A program made the translations under genes and the position numbers. From NCBI GenBank assembly GCA_026182355.1, contig JAPFBL010000370.1, positions 124,001 to 188,000 of the forward strand: a stretch of DNA of 64,000 nt. The letters run 5' to 3'. The DNA comes from Hermatobates lingyangjiaoensis. Lineage: Eukaryota > Arthropoda > Insecta > Hemiptera > Hermatobatidae. Below, piece after piece: positions 9,939 to 18,390 of this stretch. How positions within the stretch are numbered: the first letter of the stretch is position 1; the number at the start of each line of letters is the position of its first letter. The notes under the pieces were generated by a model that worked only from the letters and a program-made list of their open reading frames with translations, ran no database searches and was not told the DNA's origin.

Positions 9939-10083
9939 AACAAGACTAAGATCTTTCAACCGTAACAAGCCGTCTTAGTCAGAGTCAAAAACCCAACTCT
10001 TAGTTGGGATGGGATCTTAGTCTTGTTTTCCCATTTCTTATTGTGGTTTGATCATTGATTGTTGTTTCACGTGTTTATGTGAA

Positions 10084-10096
<13 letters not shown>
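9936..10096. repeat. foldback family B, asymmetrical copy
   Basis: The left arm is cut at ACAAGACTAAGATCTTTCAA, joined to the hAT copy. The right arm lacks the GACGAAGACC core but keeps GATCTTAGTCTTG, TTCTTATTGTGGTTTGATCA and the outer GTTTCACGTGTTTATGTGAA, ending in (TA)n. A deletion has therefore removed the right-arm ribozyme-like core. Confidence 0.85.
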
Positions 10097-10125
<29 letters not shown>

Positions 10126-10127
10126 CA

Positions 10128-10316
10128 AACACTTTTTCTTCTTCTTGGAATTTGGTCTGGGTTAATATACGGAATCACCTTTTTGCCAACGTTTCAGGGC
10201 TTATAGTTATAGCCCTGAGGATGTATTAAAATAAAGACGAAACTTTGGCAAAAAGGTGATTACGTATATTAACCCTGACCAAATTCCAAGAAGTAGAAAA
10301 AGTGTTTGTTAGTAAT
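10128..10316. repeat. foldback family D palindrome
   Basis: The arms run from ACAAACACTTTTTC through GGAATTTGGTC and CCTTTTTGCCAACGTTTC to the centre near 10205, then back. The right arm has an extra block, GATGTATTAAAATAAAGAC, within the ribozyme-like core that the left arm lacks. TA repeats abut both sides (10090-10125 and 10340-10378). A single family D arm lies at 35900-35975 on the minus strand. Confidence 0.88.
10212..10249 (+). ncRNA. hammerhead-like motif, family D
   Basis: GCC (10212-10214) pairs with GGC (10247-10249) as stem I. CTGAGGA lies at 10215-10221 and GAA at 10239-10241, followed by ACTTT where the best copies have ACGTY. The sequence between the cores (TGTATTAAAATAAAGAC) pairs poorly, so stem II is weak or decayed. 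Confidence 0.35.
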
Positions 10317-10347
10317 TTGTGGTCAAGAAAACTGTACGGTATATATA

Positions 10348-10381
<34 letters not shown>

Positions 10382-10409
10382 ACTAATAACTTCTCGACCG
10401 TGTGACAGA

Positions 10410-10958
10410 TATACAACTAAAAAATGATCGATCGGGATGCGGTCAGTTTCTTCCACTTTTTAATTCAAACTCTCATTGCCGACGTTTCGATTTTATTCAA
10501 AATCTTTTTCATAGGCCTACAAACAGAGGAAAAACTAGAATTTTAATACGTACATTTTTAAAACACAAACAAAAGAAGTACACTATGAAAATTAAATACA
10601 ATCTTGAGTATTAGGATAACAATGATAGAATAATAAAAAAGAGAAAAAGATGGAGTCTAACTATAAAAACAATAAAAACTATAAAAACTGTAAAAAAAAA
10701 CTTTGTTTTTATAGTTAGACTCCATCTTTTTCTCTTTTTTATTATTCTGTCATTGTTATCCTAATACTCAAGATTGTATTTAATTTTCATAGTGTACTTC
10801 TTTTGTTTGTGTTTTAAAAATGTACGTATTAAAATTCTTGTTTTTCCTCTGTTTGTAGGCCTATGAAAAAGATTTTGAATAAAATCGAAACGTCGACAAT
10901 GAGAGTTTGAATTAAAAAGTGGAAGAAACTGACCGCATCCCGATCAATCATTTTTTAG

Positions 10959-10966
<8 letters not shown>
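10410..10966. repeat. foldback family F palindrome, about 0.55 kb
   Basis: The arms of about 230 bases pair almost completely, from ACTAAAAAATGATCGATCGG at the left to its complement near 10960, around a spacer at 10640-10700. Each arm contains a hairpin GATTTT-GAAT-AAAATC followed by GAAACGTC. The related but distinct copy at 57170-57489 has GGTTTT/AAAACC at the same place. TA repeats flank both sides. Confidence 0.93.
10858..10900 (+). ncRNA. hammerhead-like motif, family F (variant core)
   Basis: The GATTTT/AAAATC hairpin (10871-10886) is followed by GAA, the self-complementary ACGT (10890-10893) and C. The 5' core reads CCTATGAAAAA rather than CTGANGA, so the conserved half is changed. 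The hairpin covaries with the 57400 copy (A-T there becomes G-C), which argues that the fold has mattered. Confidence 0.35.
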
Positions 10967-11008
<42 letters not shown>

Positions 11009-11059
11009 AACGACGGAAACACACACATAGTATTTCTTCTTTTTAGTGCTTGTTCTAGG

Positions 11060-11330
11060 GTATGCAATTGTGGCTCATTTATTATTTAGTACCCATTTTA
11101 TTAATGAGTGGAGCCACATTACCTGTTGATTTTACATTAGAAGTCGTGAATTTTGTTGAACATAAGTGTATTTAGAGTAGGGATCTTTAACAAGTACCTG
11201 ATATCGTACAGGCTCGGTACTGACCCTCATTAAATGTTGATTCTACATTGAGAGCCCTAAATTTTCCTTAATTCAAATATATTTAGAGTAGGAATCTTTA
11301 ACGAGTACGTGATATCGTAGGCTAGGCTAG
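11060..11330 (-). repeat. two SINE tail fragments in tandem
   Basis: On the minus strand these are two partial copies of the SINE central and 3' region, around GTACAGGCTCGG and CCTACTCTAAATACACTT blocks. The left one carries the alternative 3' end (TGGCTC...ATTTATTATTTAGTACC), also seen at 32710, 40570, 41020, 49270 and 60930. Neither has a tRNA-like head. Confidence 0.75.
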
Positions 11331-11339
11331 AAGCTAGCC

Positions 11340-11942
11340 CAGGGGTCGGCAACCTTTAACACTAAAAGAGCCATTTGAACCCTGTTTCCAAAAAAAAAAG
11401 AAACCCTCACTGAGAGCCGTAAATACTTTTTGACATCTAAAATGGGGAAAAAAGCATTTATTAGAACGTAAAAAATAAACATACACTTATTAGTGCTTTG
11501 ACTACCTTTTTAAAGATGGGCTATAAAGTGTTGCTATGAAAACCACAAAGTGCTACTCTCGTTAGAGGTGAAAGCAAATGAATCTGCCCAAGCATCATTG
11601 AACGATCTATTTTCCTCCAATATTTTCCTTTTCTTAGATTTCTCTATATCTGGCCTTGTTGGGGTGAAAGTTGAGATGGCGTTTTGGCGGGAATACCGGC
11701 TTTCGCGAGCATGACGTTTATTTTGAGCTACAAAAAACAATAAACTATACTTTTTTTTTAATATTTTAACATTTAATATTTCAAAGATCGCATAAAGATC
11801 TTCAAATTTAGAACTAAAACAATAAAAAAAAATAACTAACACAAATAAAATACACATAAATACTTTTTTAAAATAATTTATTTTGCCAAGCTACTCGTAG
11901 TCACAGTGTAAGGATGAAAGAACCGCAGGTTGCCGACCCGTG
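11340..11942. mobile_element. hAT-1 non-autonomous element, copy 2 (complete ends)
   Basis: It is 603 bases long, starts CAGGGGTCGGCAACCT and ends AGGTTGCCGACCCGTG. The terminal inverted repeats match at 15 of 16 positions. The flanking octamers AGCTAGCC and GGCTAGTC agree at 6 of 8, as expected for an aged hAT target duplication. It is much shorter than an autonomous hAT element and carries only the beginning of a transposase-like frame on the minus strand. Confidence 0.85.
11550..11745 (-). pseudogene. hAT transposase N-terminal relic
   Basis: Inside hAT-1 the minus strand reads FVAQNKRHARESRYSRQN and then SKKRKILEENRSFNDAWADS with SFAF after it. A short basic stretch, 'KKRK..EEN R.F...W...F.F', is how many ZBED/BED-finger hAT transposases begin. 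The zinc-finger cysteines and catalytic RNase-H-like domain are absent because the element is internally deleted. The copy at 9740-9940 has the same start but a diverged end. Confidence 0.5.
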
Positions 11943-11944
11943 GG

Positions 11945-12060
11945 CTAGTCTGATAGCATAGCCTAGAGACCGAGGCTCAACGTCCACTCCGTTGGACGAC
12001 GAGGTCAGATTTATTCACCTTCCGGATGAACAAATCGAGAGCAAACTGATTGTTAAAGTC
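11945..12060 (-). repeat. SINE head fragment
   Basis: Blocks GAGGCTCAACGTCC, CAGATTTATTCACCTTCCGG and AAATCGAGAGC match the SINE body on the minus strand with many changes. It directly follows the hAT-1 right end. Confidence 0.55.
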
Positions 12061-12130
12061 TACCATAGGTGTATCTCTCTAGAGACGAGAAAGTCACCAC
12101 TGTTAACTAAATTTCTAAAAAGCCCATGGG

Positions 12131-12452
12131 TTAGGTTAGGTTGCATTGGCAGTCCCACAATGGAACACACATAGGACGAGCATTGGCCCTTTGTGATACC
12201 ACACAATGAAGATTGATTCTACAGTGGGAGTCCTACATTTTGCCTAACTCAAGTGTATTTAGAGTAGGGATCTTTAACGAGTGCCTGCCATCGTACAGGC
12301 TCGGGAACCGACAGTTTAACGTCCTTCTCCGAGGGACAACGTGCTCAGATTTATTCACCTCCCGCGTGAATAAATCGAGGGCCAGGTGGGGATCGAACCC
12401 CGGTCCTATCAGTTCAGAGGCGAGCACGTAACCACTGAGCTAGCCTGACCCC
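12131..12452 (-). repeat. full-length tRNA-derived SINE with perfect 12-bp TSD
   Basis: On the minus strand the element starts GGGGTCAGGCTAGCTCAGTG (A-box region) and has a B-box GGGTTCGATCC-like segment. It continues with the central region around CTCGATTTATTCACGCGGG and ends with the tail CCTAACCTAA. Both sides carry AAAGCCCATGGG (12119-12130 and 12453-12464), an exact target-site duplication, so the 322-base insertion has clean ends. The tail is a pentamer-like CCTAA repeat and not poly-A. Confidence 0.93.
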
Positions 12453-12851
12453 AAAGCCCATGGGAAAATCTATTTTCTTTTTTTGTTTTCACAGTATCGT
12501 CCATGTCCATATTCTACTATAGTCAAACTACTTAATCATGTCAACTGTAAACCATATTTGAGTGTCATGTCAACAAACCGACGTCATGATTTCAAAGCAT
12601 TTTACTTTAATATAACTAGTAAAGATTTGTCTATATATCTCTTAATAATTGTTTCAATACATAAGTTTTCTGCATCTATCACAACACATTACCTGATTAA
12701 AAAATTAGTAAAATTATTATTCAATAGTTTATATTAAATTATTATTAAAATTATTAATGGTTATAAAAATTAGAAATAATTATTATAAATTATATATTAA
12801 ATATATATAAATAAGTATATGAAATTAAACCAGAAGGAAAAAAAAAGAAAA

Positions 12852-13038
12852 CAATAGAAAAAATGCTCTGAGGCCTTTCAATTTATGTTATCAGAGAGAA
12901 AACAAAGTAAGAACTAAAGGAGACAACATAAAAAGTATGTACAAAGAAGGTGACGAAGGTTCTTAGATCCTTAGTTCTTACTTTGTTTGCTCTCTGATGA
13001 TTTAAATTGAAAGGCCTCAGAGCATTTTTTCTATTGAA
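12852..13038. repeat. palindromic repeat, about 0.19 kb
   Basis: The arms pair AATAGAAAAAATGCTCTGAG through CCTTTCAATTTA, AGAGAGAAAACAAAGTAAGA and ACTAA with the complement ending at 13038, around a spacer near 12925-12975. No CTGANGA core is visible in the arms, so it is not grouped with the hammerhead-like families. From 13040 to 13345 I see no other feature. Confidence 0.88.
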
Positions 13039-13348
13039 GCTAGTATAATATATTGTGGAATAGGTTGAAGATAAAGTAGGTTTAAAAGATACAGAAGTAG
13101 AAAGGAACCAAGAAGGGGGCACAAGTAACCAAGTAGCAAGGGGCAAGGATTTGACCTCGAGAACTTTAAACCTAACCTCTGCTACATGTGTATAACCGAT
13201 CGACATGTTTAAACGACTAATTCATTCATTGAGTCGTGACAGGACAATCTAAAACTCATTCATATTATTAATTAAAAAAAAACTAATTGCTTGGTATCAA
13301 ACTAATGAAAGCCAACCTTTCAACGAATTTGATTCGCAAATTAATATA

Positions 13349-13548
13349 TAAAAAAGATTTCACATAAACACGTGAAATAACAATCAATGATCAAACGACA
13401 ATAAGAAATGGGAAAACAAGACTAACATCTTTCAACCGTAACAAGCGGTCTTCATCAGAGTCAGTCGGGCTTTGACTCTGACGAAGACTGCTTGTTACGG
13501 TTGAAAAGATCTTAGTCTTGTTTTCCCATTTCTTATTGTCGTTTGTTA
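13349..13548. repeat. foldback family B palindrome
   Basis: The left arm has the outer AAAAAGATTTCACATAAACA and CGTGAAATAACAATCAATGA, then the AATAAGAAATGGG and ATCTTTCAACCG blocks. The right arm mirrors the inner blocks and ends near TTCTTATTGTCGTTTGTTAA. The right-arm core CTGACGA (13478-13484) is followed by a hairpin and GAAAAGATCT, with one extra A relative to the best copies. Confidence 0.9.
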
Positions 13549-13789
13549 ATAAATTAATATATAAATATATCGAAAATGTAATAAATGATATAAAATAGAA
13601 ATTAACAAATAATCTTTTAAAATCTAAATATTTTTTTAAAAAAAATTAATATATTTAGTTTAAAATATATACATAATTTTAATTTTAATTTTACTGGTTT
13701 TTAAATTATTAAAAATATATTGATTCTGCTTTGAGAGTCCCTAAATTTCCCCCTAATACTGTTTCCCTCAGAGTGACTTTTAAAAGCAT

Positions 13790-14230
13790 GGTTTCTCAAT
13801 CTTTTTTACCATAGGGTGAATTCGTGCACGAATTACTATTTGTGAATTAAGGAAAATTCTGGCCGCACATTCCATTTCAATAGGGGAAAAAAATAGCAAT
13901 AAAACTAAAGTAGTGCTAAGTGAGTTGAGTACCAATTCGTTGTGTTCGTATATACTCGTAGTTACTTTCGGGAAAAAAAAACTAAGATCTTGGTCTTTTT
14001 TTCAAATTTCTTATTGTGGTTTGAAGATTGATGGTTGCTTTTGTATAGTGCCAAAATTTTCTATTTATTAATAATATAATTTTGGGTTTTTATACACTAA
14101 TTTTCTTTTCATTTTATTTTATATAGTTCCGGTCTATTTTTGTAATTTTTTTATTTTGTTATTTGTATTTGAGAAGTTTACTTGATGATAAAGTGTTTGA
14201 AATGCGTACTTTAAATAAAAAAACCTATGT
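13790..14230. repeat. mixed relics: hAT-like end and foldback scraps
   Basis: CATGGTTTCTCAATC at 13790 recalls the hAT terminus GGTTCTCAACC. At 13985-14040 GATCTTGGTCTTTTTTTCAA, TTCTTATTGTGGTTTGAAGA and ATTGATGGTTG is a degraded family B arm. At 14180-14215 CTTGATGATAAAGTGTTTGA and AATGCGTA looks like an eroded ribozyme-like core. From 14230 to 15180 the sequence is AT-rich with no supported feature apart from a GC-richer patch at 14740-14870, which has no recognisable product. Confidence 0.4.
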
Positions 14231-15189
14231 TTATTGGAGACTTTGTATTATAGTTTTACTCTGAGTATGAAAAATTTCTTTAATGATAAAAATGATTTTG
14301 TGGAAGTAAAAAAATACATTTTTTATAATAAGAGCATTCAAATATTTTTTAAATAACATTTCAATAAGAAGGAGAAAAAATTTTAATTATTCGGTATTTC
14401 AATAAGTAGAAAAGTAATTTGTAAATTCTTCGAATTAAGAATGATTCTCAAGTCTATAAAATAAAAAAAACAACTCTAGGTCAAATGGAGAAGTATAGTG
14501 ATAAAATAGCTATATCATTCGTGTCAATCAGTATATAATTGACGTGAATTATCTATTTATTCTGCATCAATACAATTATACTTAATGATAGAATCAAACA
14601 TTTGGCTAATTAAAAGAGTTAAATTAAACAACTGATTTATTTTGTCTATGATGTGTTGACATAAATTAGTTGACTGGCAACAAAGGGAAATACAAAAACA
14701 AGAAAAACTGAAGAAGAAGAAGATTAAAGTATAGGATTGGTTGTATTCACCGATGGCCTTTATTAACAATGACAACGTGGTGGAGCCAGGCAAACAATAG
14801 ACCATATATTGCACCGACCTCACTCCCCTGTCTGCCTCCTCTGAAAACTGGTCCAAATTGTGAAATCCAATTGTTTTTTTTTTTTTTTGATCCCAACATA
14901 ACTATTAGCTTATTAAGGACTAATTTATTTTTCAAATTGTATTATTAAAAATAAAAAAACCGGTTTTTTTTTCATAAGATTTATAATTTTTAAACTAATT
15001 ATATTTCTATATACCAAATGTTTTATATTGTTTATAAGTAACCAGCATTAAACAAATGTAGCAATATACATATATTAAGTTTATTTTATAACAAATTTTT
15101 TTTTTTGTTTAATTCATCGTTGTGTGACAGTAGTATACTAAAGAGTCGAGCAACTTTTACGAAACAACAAAAATCAAGACAACAATGAC

Positions 15190-15249
15190 AATGAAAAAGC
15201 TAATATATCTATGTATATATATATATATATTAAATATTATATATATAAC

Positions 15250-15295
<46 letters not shown>

Positions 15296-15400
15296 ACACA
15301 TAAACCACAGTAAGAAATCAGACAAAAAATCTTATTCTTTTTACTGTGGTTTAAACGTTGATTTTGTTTTCACTTGTTTTTTGTAAAATCTTATTATATA
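15190..15400. repeat. (TA)n with eroded family B palindrome
   Basis: TA repeats at 15205-15292 lead into ATCAACACATAAACCACAGT and TAAGAAATCAGA. Inverted sequence follows, with TACTGTGGTTTAAACGTTGA (family B outer ends), and then a TA run at 15394-15418. The ribozyme-like core has been deleted. Confidence 0.7.
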
Positions 15401-15546
15401 TATATATATATATATATAAAATATGATACGATTTCGACGACGATGGTCGAAATATCGATGTGAGTTATGTCTGTGTCTTTCTGTGTGTTTCCTTCGTTTT
15501 GAATTTATTTTATATATATATATATATATATGTCACATTATATATA

Positions 15547-15796
15547 GTTCAATGTAGATAAGAAAAGTAGAGAAATTAAAAACACACACTTACAGTCTCT
15601 AATTTTTAGTTTGATCCTTTTTCAGGAGAGATAAGAGAGGGAAACCAAGCGCACTGCTACAGAGACGGTTGGAGACCAACAACATTTCTGCACAAGCGCC
15701 CAGTCAAACAGAATAAGGTAGACAAGAATCAATTTAAAATTAAATATAGTTTTTTATTTCTTTATATTTATTTATCTACATTGAACTGTCTCTGTC
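15547..15796. repeat. family C-like foldback ending in (TC)n
   Basis: GTTCAATGTAGATAA at the left pairs with TTATCTACATTGAAC near 15788. The left arm contains CTAATTTTTAGTTTGATCCT and TTTTTCAGGAGAGA, a diverged minus-strand family C core (CTGAAAA...GGATC). TA repeats precede it and a long TC tract follows. Confidence 0.65.
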
Positions 15797-15826
15797 TCTC
15801 TCTCCCTATCTCTCTCTCTCTCTCTC

Positions 15827-15922
<96 letters not shown>

Positions 15923-15945
15923 TAAATGTATATATATATATTCAT
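15790..15945. repeat. (TC)n followed by (TA)n
   Basis: CT/TC dinucleotides run from about 15790 to 15872, then TA repeats to about 15940. This is a compound microsatellite. Confidence 0.96.
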
Positions 15946-15971
15946 TCATAGAGAAATTGGTAAGAAATTTA

Positions 15972-16022
<51 letters not shown>

Positions 16023-16058
16023 GCACAGTAAATTTCTTGCCAATTTCTCTATGAATGA
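15946..16058. repeat. hairpin with (TA)n loop
   Basis: TCATAGAGAAATTGGTAAGA and AATTTACTGT at the left pair with ACAGTAAATTTCTTGCCAAT and TTCTCTATGA at the right. The loop is a 45-base TA repeat. The TA run may have expanded inside the loop of a small inverted repeat. Confidence 0.88.
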
Positions 16059-16165
16059 TTTTTCGGTATAGCACTAATACACTAAATAGCACTAAATACA
16101 CTTATTTTAATTTATATATATATATAAATATTAAATATACATATATATATATATATATTATATTC

Positions 16166-16356
16166 AGGTTCGGAATCGAAGAAGAGTAACACATAAAGTA
16201 AAGAATTACACTTAGTCACAGACACTTTTTGAAAATTTGACACCCTTTGTCTTTTCTCCTCAAAACGGATTTTCCAAATATTTGATTTAGTAACTGTGTT
16301 TCTTTAATCTGTGTGTTACTCTTCTTCGATTTTGAACTCGTATTGTGTCTAGTTTT
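16166..16356. repeat. foldback family C palindrome
   Basis: The arms pair from GTTCGGAATCGAAGAAGAGT through AACACA at the left to TGTGTTACTCTTCTTCGATT and TTGAAC at the right. The centre holds the diverged motif TTTCTCCTCAAAACGGATTT and TCC, a decayed CTCCTGAAGACGGAT core. The arms match those around 600-890. Confidence 0.8.
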
Positions 16357-16429
16357 TATCATCATTCTGTTTATCAAGAGAATATATATATATATATATA
16401 TATATATTGATGTTGAGTAGCAGTTTGCT

Positions 16430-16500
16430 TCTCAACGCGAGTACTTCAAACTTCTTCCTGATGACGACGGATGTCGAAATATTGAAGTAAGTTCTGTAGT
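16430..16500. repeat. hammerhead-bearing segment, family G
   Basis: A single-arm piece sits right after a (TA)n run (16380-16406). It contains GTACTTCAAACTTCTTC and the core at 16454-16487, and is followed at 16530-16572 by an eroded family B end and a new TA run. Confidence 0.6.
16454..16487 (+). ncRNA. hammerhead-like motif, family G (canonical CTGATGA)
   Basis: CTTC 16454-16457 pairs with GAAG 16484-16487 (stem I). CTGATGA lies at 16458-16464, then one C, then stem II GAC 16466-16468 with GTC 16473-16475 around GGAT. GAA follows at 16476-16478, then the self-complementary ATAT (stem III), with T16483 at the cleavage site. All conserved type-I hammerhead positions are met except the extra base before stem II. 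If that C pairs instead with G12, stem II gains a pair but the core loses a base. Confidence 0.55.
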
Positions 16501-16569
16501 GAAAAAACCAATGTTGTGTCTTAAGATTTTAAAAAAGATCTTTTTTCCATTTCTTATTGTAGTTTAAAC

Positions 16570-16614
<45 letters not shown>

Positions 16615-16621
<7 letters not shown>

Positions 16622-16710
16622 TATATTTGGGGAACATTCCTTCGTTTATACACATCGTCGAAGAGGACCGAAACGTTGGAAGAAATAAATGCATCGGAAA
16701 CAAAACATAT
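16615..16710 (+). repeat. decayed hammerhead-like segment
   Basis: ATCGTCGAAGAGGACCGAAA and CGTTGGAAG lies right after a (TA)n run. It keeps GG-A-CC, GAAA and ACGT but has lost the CTGA half. It is probably a relic of the same class. The stretch 16720-16880 is AT-rich without a feature. Confidence 0.35.
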
Positions 16711-16874
16711 GGTGATTTGATGTACCTTGTTGCTGGTGAATTTGAAAGACTCTTAAGAGATTTGGAAAAGGTATCCAAGGAATATTAATTTAATTAATTA
16801 ATTGATATTTAATATTAATTAAACATAAATTAATTTTTAATTATTAATTAAAAAACAATAGGCAGAAAATTCAA

Positions 16875-16938
<64 letters not shown>

Positions 16939-16940
<2 letters not shown>

Positions 16941-17176
16941 ATGATCAAACCACAATAAGAAATGGGAAATCAAGACTAAGATCTTTCAACCGTAACAAGC
17001 GGTCTTCGTCAGAGTCAAAAACCCAACTGAGTTCAAAAAACCCAGAGTCAGTTGGGTTTTTGACTCTGACGAAGACCGCTTGTTACGGTTGAAAGATCTT
17101 AGTCTTGATTTCCCATTTCTTATTGTGGTTTGATCATTGATTGTTGTTTCACGTGTTTATGTGAAATCTTTTTATA
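16939..17176. repeat. foldback family B, best preserved palindrome
   Basis: The left arm starts TCAATGATCAAACCACAATA immediately after a 58-base (TA)n run. The right arm ends TTGTGGTTTGATCATTGA, then the outer GTTTCACGTGTTTATGTGAA and ATC, and runs into another (TA)n. The arms are nearly identical over about 80 bases around a centre near 17035. Each holds a complete hammerhead-like motif, minus strand at 16974-17016 and plus strand at 17062-17104. Confidence 0.95.
17062..17104 (+). ncRNA. hammerhead-like motif, family B (best example)
   Basis: Stem I is GACT 17062-17065 with AGTC 17101-17104. The core is CTGACGA 17066-17072, with one unpaired A at 17073. Stem II is GACCG 17074-17078 with CGGTT 17086-17090 (one G-U). 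GAA lies at 17091-17093. The self-complementary AGATCT (17094-17099) forms a 3-bp stem III with no loop, which would need dimer pairing. T17100 is the expected cleavage nucleotide. The same fold recurs at 37782-37824 and 41773-41815. Confidence 0.6.
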
Positions 17177-17284
17177 TATATATATATATATATATATTTA
17201 AATAGTCTAGAGTATTAGATAATGAGCACATTACATAATTAATTATGTAACTAAATGTAATAATGAGCGCACAGTTTGAAATAG

Positions 17285-17405
17285 ATCTTCAAAACCAGAG
17301 AGTTATCGTCTAATTGAAACCTGATTATGTTATATTGTATTTGACATGTTTCGGCATTGAATACTTCAGGTTCATAATTAAACAACAGCTCAGACTGTTC
17401 TACTA
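17285..17405 (-). repeat. degenerate hammerhead-like arm
   Basis: On the minus strand GAACCTGAAGTATTCAATGC is followed by CGAAACATGTC. GAA plus the self-complementary ACATGT and C fits the 3' half, but the 5' core has CTGAAGT instead of CTGAAGA. No second arm was found. The interval 17410-17780 has no supported feature. Confidence 0.35.
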
Positions 17406-17784
17406 AAGTCAAAGAAGAAACAGACTTTGAGAAAACTTATGCCTCATTATCATAATAATTCAAAGATATTTGAGGGCTCTCAATCCATGATGCTGACTTT
17501 GACACTGTACATTTGTCGAGAGTTTCAGTAATGTTTCATCTTTGACACAAAACCCGGAAATAATTAGCGATAGATTATATATTCAGCAAGATGAGAACTC
17601 GAGTCATTGGTGTTTGAGCTATCTAAGAATATTTTATTAAGCTCTACTAATAGTTGATTACAATAAATATAAACATTGATTTTAAAATTTTCAAACATCG
17701 TTATGAATATTTTTTTTTATTTTTTTAATCGATCCCCCTAGAGAATTAGAAATATCTGCTCTTTACGGTCTTTTGTTTTATCGG

Positions 17785-18010
17785 TCATTCTACTTTGGGA
17801 GTTCACAATTTTCCTTAAAACCAGTGCATTTTGAGTAGAAATCTTTAACGAGTGCCGGACATCGTAGATGCTCGGGACCAACAGCTTAACGACCTCTCGG
17901 AGGGGTGATATGGTCACATATATTCACCTCCCGCGTGAATAAATCATGGACCTAGTGGGGATCGAACCCCGAACCTACCAGTTCAGAGGTGAGTACGTTA
18001 ACCACTGAGC
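17785..18010 (-). repeat. tRNA-derived SINE, 3'-truncated
   Basis: On the minus strand it runs from GCTCAGTGGTTAACGTACTC (A-box region) and a GGGGTTCGATCCCC B-box through CTCCGAGAGGTCGTT-like central sequence to AAGTGCATT-like sequence near 17815. The CCTAA tail is missing. Confidence 0.85.
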
Positions 18011-18062
18011 ACTACTATTACTACTATTTTGGTAGTAAACCAAAATAGTAGTAATAGTAGTG
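18008..18062. repeat. perfect short hairpin
   Basis: CACTACTATTACTACTATTT and TGG pairs with CCA and AAATAGTAGTAATAGTAGTG around the loop TAGTAAA. It joins the SINE head directly to the family E ribozyme-like segment. It looks like a repair-made or foldback junction. Confidence 0.85.
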
Positions 18063-18087
18063 CTAATTGTAAAACAAATATGTTGTA

Positions 18088-18125
18088 GCCCTGAAGATGA
18101 AATACACTTATGTCGAAACGTCGGC
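18088..18125 (+). ncRNA. hammerhead-like motif, family E
   Basis: GCC 18088-18090 pairs with GGC 18123-18125. CTGAAGA is at 18091-18097. A short helix, G18099-C18114, A-T, an A-G mismatch, A-T, T-A, can form. GAA lies at 18115-18117, ACGT at 18118-18121 and C18122 is the preferred cleavage base. Stem II is the weak part. It shares GCC...GAAACGTCGGCAAAA with families D and F. Confidence 0.45.
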
Positions 18126-18189
18126 AAAAGGACTAGTTTCAAATCATTAGACCTCAACCCTCAAAAAAATTATATCATATATATAATAT

Positions 18190-18389
18190 AAAAAGATTTC
18201 ACATAAACACGTGAAATAACAATCAATGATCAAACCACAATAAGAAATGGGAAAACAAGACTAAGATCTTTCAACCGTAACAAGCGGTCTTCGTCAGAGT
18301 CAAAAACCCTACTGAGGGGTTGTTTGCCTAAAACAAGATCTTAGTCTTGTTTTCCCATTTCTTATTGTGGTTTGATCATTGATATATAA

Positions 18390-18390
<1 letters not shown>
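18190..18390. repeat. foldback family B, right arm core deleted
   Basis: The left arm is complete (AAAAAGATTTCACATAAACA, CAATGATCAAACCACAATAA, then the minus-strand motif near 18266-18302). The right arm goes straight from a short spacer (GAGGGGTTGTTTGCC) to GATCTTAGTCTTGTTTTCCC, missing the GACGAAGACC core. (TA)n follows at 18370-18428. Confidence 0.9.

Noticed and set aside
12852..13038. Adding this palindrome to the hammerhead-like class
   Set aside because: No CTGANGA or GAA plus self-complementary box could be found in either arm.
14740..14935. Minus-strand frame with FGPVFRGGRQGSEVGAIYGL as a membrane protein exon
   Set aside because: The GC-richer patch is short, another frame is also open, there are no convincing splice borders and I recognise no family.
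16660..16695. Full hammerhead at GAAGAGGACCGAAACGTTGG
   Set aside because: The CTGA half is missing and stem I cannot pair. It is kept only as a decayed relic.
16554..16778. Open frames running through (TA)n tracts (also 10226-10456, 56514-56873, 57620-57811)
   Set aside because: Tyr-Ile repeats from TA dinucleotides joined to foldback arms; not genes.
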